This document shows positions 14,595 through 18,340 of a DNA stretch of 18,340 bases, piece by piece. This DNA is from an uncultured Eubacteriales bacterium. GTDB lineage: Bacteria > Bacillota > Clostridia > Oscillospirales > CAG-272. The stretch is from NCBI GenBank assembly GCA_934481515.1, contig CAKSPO010000037.1, forward strand, positions 1-18,340. Reading direction: 5' to 3'. The notes under the pieces are model-generated. The model did no database searches, was not told where the DNA came from, and saw nothing but the letters and a program-made list of their open reading frames with translations. Numbering within the stretch: position 1 is the stretch's first letter; the number at the start of each line of letters is the position of its first letter. Made by a program: the position numbers and the translations under genes.

Positions 14595-17500
14595 TTGCTT
14601 GAACTCAGAAATATTGTAAAGGATTACAGCACGGGCGGAAGTACCGTGCACGCACTGCGTGGCATCTCCCTGCGATTCCGGAAGCATGAATTTGTTTCCA
14701 TCCTCGGACCTTCCGGCTGCGGAAAGACCACCCTTCTGAACATCATCGGAGGGCTGGATCAGTACACCAGCGGAGACCTCATCATCAACGGCGTCTCTAC
14801 AAAACGATACCGCGATGCCGACTGGGATACCTACCGGAACCACTCCATCGGTTTTGTATTCCAAAGCTACAACCTGATCCCGCACCAGACCGTGCTCTCC
14901 AATGTGGAGCTTGCCCTGACCCTTTCCGGCATTCCCAAACGGGAGCGGCGTGCACGGGCGGTCACTGCCCTGCGTCAGGTCGGACTGGGCGCACAGCTGC
15001 ACAAGAAACCGAATCAGATGTCCGGCGGACAGATGCAGCGCGTGGCAATTGCACGGGCACTGGTCAATGACCCGGATATCCTGCTTGCGGACGAACCCAC
15101 CGGAGCGCTGGATACACAGACCAGCATTCAGATCATGGAAATCTTAAAGAAGATTTCCAAAAAGCGTCTGATTATCATGGTCACCCATAACCCCGATCTT
15201 GCCATGAAATACTCCAGCCGGATCATCCGGGTGCTGGACGGTAAGGTCGTCGGAGATTCCAACCCCTACAGCGGACAGAAAATTCTTCTTGCGGGAAAGA
15301 AGAAAACCGCCGTGTCCGCACCGAAACGCAAAAATCCGTTTTCGGTTCAGCCGCAGGACGCGGAGGAGTTACAGCTGGGAGGAAGCGGCTATGCCCCGGT
15401 CAGACCCCGCAAAGGAAAGAAATCCATGTCCTTCCTGACCGCGCTGTCCCTTTCTCTCAATAACCTGATGACCAAAAAGGGGCGCACCTTTATGACCTCC
15501 TTTGCAGGCTCCATCGGAATCATCGGAATTGCATTGATCCTTTCCGTCTCCACCGGTGTCAACGCTTATATCAATTCCGTACAGCGCGACACCCTCGCCA
15601 GCTACCCCATCACCCTGCAGGCGGAATCCGTGGACATGACCGCCCTGATTCAGACGATGATGAACCCCGGCGGTGATAAAAAGGAGCACGACCTCGATAA
15701 GGTTTACGAGAGCGCCATCATGGCAGACCTGATGAATTCCCTCGCTTCGGCGGAGACCAACGTCAATGACCTGAAATCCTTTAAGCAGTTTCTGGAGACT
15801 TCCGGAAAGTTTGACCAATATCTCACCGCCGTACAGTATACCTATGATTTCGGATGGAATATCCTGACAAAGGATACCGGAGGAAAGGTCATCAAATCGG
15901 ATGTCAACGAGCTGTTCGATGCCATCTACGGTACCTCCTCCGACTCCCCCTTCTCTCCCTCCGGCTCTTCCTCGTCCTCCATGGCTTCCATGTCCTCCGG
16001 ATATAAGATCTGGCAGGAAATGCTCCGCGGCTCCGGCGACGAGCTGGTCAGCGACACCATCAAGGGAGAATATGACCTGATCTACGGTAACTGGCCGCAG
16101 AAATATAACGAAGTCGTACTGCTGGTAGACCAGAACAATGAGGTCAGCGACCTTGCCCTCTATGCACTCGGACTGCGTACGGAGGATGAAATTCTGGCTG
16201 GGCTGAAAAAGCTGACCGGAGAAACGAAAACAACCGACACCACCGATAAAACCTCCGGGGAACCGAAATCCTGGACCTACGAAGAGCTTTGCGGAATGTC
16301 CTACCGACTGCTCCTGCGCTCCGAATGCTACCAGAAGCAAGGCGGCGTTTACGGAGATATGACCAAGACAGAATTGGGTCTGGATTATCTTTATAACAAC
16401 AATGCCATCGGAACGGAACTCAAGGTCGTCGGAATTCTCCGCCCCAACGCGGACGCAACCTCCACGATCCTCACCGGTACCATCGGATATACCGCGGCAC
16501 TGACCGACTATGCAATCGAAAAGACCGCAAAAAATACCCTTCTGAAGGAACAATTGGATTCTCCGGAAACCGATGTTCTCACCTCCCTCCCCTTCCGTAC
16601 GGATGAAGATAAGGAGCTGACAGACGCGGAAAAGAGAGCAGCCGTCAATGAATATCTCGCAGGACTCGGAACCATCGAAAAAGCTTCTATCGGTTCCCGG
16701 ATTCTCTCACTTCCCACCTCCGAAGCGACCGCCGAAGCCGTCCGCCGGATGATGGCGGAAACCACCGATCTGACCGCCCTCATCGTGCAGGCAATGGTAC
16801 AGCAGTATGACTTCGACGAAGCAACCGCAAAATCCTATGTCAATTCCATGTCTGAGGAGAAAAAAACGGAGCTTGCCACCGCAATTTTTACGGCACAGTT
16901 CGCCCTGCAATATAAGATGCGCATGGAGGCACAGCTCAGTATCAAGACCGCAGAAGAAATCTGCGCAATGCTGGATGCGGCACTGACGGAAATGAAGGAC
17001 ACCGACTATGTAAACGTATATGACACCTTCCTGCCGAAACAATATTCCGATTCCACCTATGAGGAAAATCTGAAGCTGCTCGGAAACGTGGAAAAGGATT
17101 CTCCCTCGGAAATCCGACTTTACTCCGCCACCTTTGAGGATAAGGACGCAGTTGCGGCTCTGATCTCTGAATATAACAATACCGTATCGGAAAAACAGCA
17201 GATTTCCTACACCGACTACGTGGCACTTCTGATGTCCTCCGTGACCACCATTGTAAACGCCATCACATATGTTCTGATCGCCTTCGTCGCCATCTCTTTA
17301 GTAGTCTCCTCCATCATGATCGGAATCATCACCTATATTTCCGTTCTGGAACGTACCAAGGAAATCGGAATTCTTCGCGCCATCGGAGCCTCCAAAAAGG
17401 ATGTCAGCCGGGTATTTAACGCAGAGACACTGATCGTCGGCTTCGTTGCCGGAATGATCGGCATTCTGATTACACTGGGACTGAACGTCATCATCAATCT

Positions 17501-17666
17501 GATTCTCTTCCGCCTGACCGGAATTGCCGCATTGCACGCAACGCTGCCGGTCGGAGGCGCCGTTGCACTGGTGCTGATCAGCATGGCATTGACCTTCATC
17601 GCCGGCCTCTTCCCCTCCGGATTCGCCGCAAAGCGCAATCCCGTGGAAGCCCTCCGAAGCGAGTAA
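14595..17666 (+). CDS. MacB-like (type VII) ABC transporter, fused ATPase and FtsX-type permease
   Basis: A 1023-residue protein. Residues 1-225 are a LolD/MacB-type ATPase: Walker A GPSGCGKT (38-45), Q-loop Gln90, signature MSGGQ (142-146), Walker B ILLADE (162-167), His198. A basic linker (233-278) leads to membrane helix 1 (about 301-325), an extracytoplasmic domain of about 560 residues, then three helices at about 890-914, 945-972 and 985-1008 with the FtsX-type ERTKEIGILRAIGAS motif and the typical end RNPVEALRSE. The ectodomain is much larger than that of E. coli MacB and contains a serine-rich stretch (446-468). Such proteins do not translocate through the membrane but couple ATP hydrolysis to work outside it. 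Start codon TTG with AGGAGG 7 bases upstream. There is no adaptor or two-component pair beside it. Substrate unknown. Confidence 0.93.
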   Translation: MLELRNIVKDYSTGGSTVHALRGISLRFRKHEFVSILGPSGCGKTTLLNIIGGLDQYTSGDLIINGVSTKRYRDADWDTYRNHSIGFVFQSYNLIPHQTVLSNVELALTLSGIPKRERRARAVTALRQVGLGAQLHKKPNQMSGGQMQRVAIARALVNDPDILLADEPTGALDTQTSIQIMEILKKISKKRLIIMVTHNPDLAMKYSSRIIRVLDGKVVGDSNPYSGQKILLAGKKKTAVSAPKRKNPFSVQPQDAEELQLGGSGYAPVRPRKGKKSMSFLTALSLSLNNLMTKKGRTFMTSFAGSIGIIGIALILSVSTGVNAYINSVQRDTLASYPITLQAESVDMTALIQTMMNPGGDKKEHDLDKVYESAIMADLMNSLASAETNVNDLKSFKQFLETSGKFDQYLTAVQYTYDFGWNILTKDTGGKVIKSDVNELFDAIYGTSSDSPFSPSGSSSSSMASMSSGYKIWQEMLRGSGDELVSDTIKGEYDLIYGNWPQKYNEVVLLVDQNNEVSDLALYALGLRTEDEILAGLKKLTGETKTTDTTDKTSGEPKSWTYEELCGMSYRLLLRSECYQKQGGVYGDMTKTELGLDYLYNNNAIGTELKVVGILRPNADATSTILTGTIGYTAALTDYAIEKTAKNTLLKEQLDSPETDVLTSLPFRTDEDKELTDAEKRAAVNEYLAGLGTIEKASIGSRILSLPTSEATAEAVRRMMAETTDLTALIVQAMVQQYDFDEATAKSYVNSMSEEKKTELATAIFTAQFALQYKMRMEAQLSIKTAEEICAMLDAALTEMKDTDYVNVYDTFLPKQYSDSTYEENLKLLGNVEKDSPSEIRLYSATFEDKDAVAALISEYNNTVSEKQQISYTDYVALLMSSVTTIVNAITYVLIAFVAISLVVSSIMIGIITYISVLERTKEIGILRAIGASKKDVSRVFNAETLIVGFVAGMIGILITLGLNVIINLILFRLTGIAALHATLPVGGAVALVLISMALTFIAGLFPSGFAAKRNPVEALRSE

Positions 17667-17683
17667 AAATGATTTTTCCCCTT

Positions 17684-17730
17684 CGGGGAGACAACAGAAC
17701 GCCCAAAAGCGCTGTTGTCTCCCCGCTTTT
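17684..17730 (+). terminator. Terminator of the MacB-like gene
   Basis: CGGGGAGACAACAG (17684-17697) pairs perfectly over 14 bp with CTGTTGTCTCCCCG (17712-17725), followed by CTTTTG. It lies 17 bases after the stop. Confidence 0.88.
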
Positions 17731-18066
17731 GTATGCGCCGTGAACCCCGTTAAGGCACCGGTGAAGGGAACCCTCTTTCATGGTACAAAGACAACAAAAC
17801 AACAGCCAAACCAATCGGCAACAGCTTCGCCCCTTCGGTGAACGCGGTACGGCAAGCTGTTCCCCACCGATTTCCTTCCTTGATCCAACACCCGATACTT
17901 GCAAAATTTCCCCACAGCCGCAAAGGCAACGGCATGGACGTGATCTGTCAGAGAGCCGCACATCATCCTCATTCCCTGCCTTGGTCCCCCTTCGCACATG
18001 GGAAAAGCACTATGGCAAATCGTTCATCGCAGGTAAAAGTCTCCTTAGCTCCCGCTTACCTGGCAG
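17731..18066 (+). other. Non-coding stretch with a large hairpin, left flank of the tandem repeat
   Basis: No credible gene is visible: short open frames exist on both strands but lack ribosome sites, have biased Ser/Pro/Arg or Cys/Arg composition, and overlap each other. AACAGCTT (17820-17827) pairs with AAGCTGTT (17854-17861), extendable outward by TCGG (17815-17818) with CCGA (17867-17870). TTTCCTTCCTTGATCC (17871-17886) is a near match to the start of the repeat unit further right, so the repeat family may once have reached here. It could hold an untranslated RNA, but no promoter was identified. Confidence 0.4.
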
Positions 18067-18340
18067 TTTTCCTTCTTTGATTCCCCGCCTCGCCGGGTAG
18101 CTTTCCTTCTTTGATTCCCCGCCCCGCCGGGTAGTTTTCCTGCTTTGATTTCCGCCCCGCCGGGCAGTTTTCCTTCTTTGATTCCCCGCCTCGCCGGGTA
18201 GCTTTCCTTCTTTGATTCCCCGCCCCGCCGGGTAGTTTTCCTGCTTTGATTTCCGCCCCGCCGGGCAGTTTTCCTTCTTTGATTCCCCGCCTCGCCGGGT
18301 AGCTTTCCTTCTTTGATTCCCCGCCCCGCCGGGTAGTTTT
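18067..18340. repeat. Tandem repeat with three alternating subunits, 101-bp higher-order period
   Basis: Eight complete subunits and the start of a ninth. Three kinds alternate as a-b-c: a (34 bp) at 18067, 18168 and 18269; b (34 bp) at 18101, 18202 and 18303; c (33 bp) at 18135 and 18236. All share TTTCCT-CTTTGATT, then a C/G-rich core ending CGCCGGG and TAG or CAG. Type a has GCCTCGCC, b has GCCCCGCC, c has CTGCTTTGATTTCCG. The copies of each kind appear identical, so the 101-bp unit was copied recently. The period is not a multiple of 3 and no long frame crosses it, so it is not coding. It runs off the right edge. Confidence 0.95.

Noticed and set aside
17596..17997. Minus-strand open frame of 133 codons across the MacB-like gene end and the intergenic stretch
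   Set aside because: It runs through the terminator hairpin and antisense into the MacB-like gene, has no ribosome site, and has Cys/Arg/Gly-rich composition typical of chance frames.
17780..18100. Plus-strand open frame of 106 codons ending in the first repeat subunit
   Set aside because: No ribosome site, Gln/Ser/Pro/Arg-rich low-complexity composition, and the frame does not continue through the array. Treated as non-coding.
18067..18340. CRISPR array
   Set aside because: The 33-34 bp subunits abut each other without unique spacers, and no cas gene is nearby. It is a tandem repeat.

Overview
The window looks like the chromosome of a spore-forming member of the Clostridia (Bacillota), probably an Oscillospiraceae-type gut anaerobe. 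The grounds are an AbrB-type regulator, SpmA, SpmB and SpoIVA (endospore proteins), RNase J, strong AGGAGG-type ribosome binding sites, TTGACA/TATAAT promoters and a moderately GC-rich, C-ending codon style. The exact taxon cannot be fixed from sequence reading alone. No rRNA, tRNA, CRISPR, transposase, integrase or phage gene was seen.

Layout. (1) 1-464: the 3' end of a murA-type peptidoglycan gene, then a strong terminator. (2) 1036-791 (minus): a small AbrB-like regulator with a C-terminal four-cysteine knuckle, converging on murA; its own terminator is the second hairpin between them. (3) 1312-2766 (plus): spmA-spmB (8-base overlap) and a small one-helix membrane protein. (4) 2807-4769: a consensus promoter, a roughly 235-base leader with three stem-loops, and the gene for RNase J. 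(5) 4917-7331: an 804-residue membrane-anchored extracytoplasmic protein resembling PrsA/SurA-type foldases. (6) 7440-8087: a cysteine-rich zinc-ribbon protein. (7) 10747-8157 (minus): azlC-azlD (branched-chain amino acid export type) followed by spoIVA, converging on the zinc-ribbon gene across a shared hairpin. (8) 10959-14458 (plus): two overlapping half-transporter genes forming a heterodimeric ABC exporter with one degenerate ATP site. (9) 14595-17666: a 1023-residue MacB-like ABC ATPase/permease fusion with a very large extracytoplasmic domain. (10) 17667-18340: non-coding DNA with a terminator, a hairpin-rich stretch and a tandem repeat with a regular three-subunit, 101-bp higher-order period that runs off the right edge.

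How the genes work together: most are ordinary housekeeping or cell-envelope genes. AbrB, SpmA/B and SpoIVA belong to the sporulation programme (transition-state control, spore core dehydration, coat basement layer). MurA, the foldase-like protein and the ABC exporters act at or across the envelope. RNase J is the main mRNA decay and processing enzyme and has the most elaborate leader in the window. I see no coherent new defence or mobile system. The most unusual items are the structured rnj leader with an embedded 38-codon ORF, the higher-order tandem repeat at the right edge and the uncharacterised 804-residue envelope protein.
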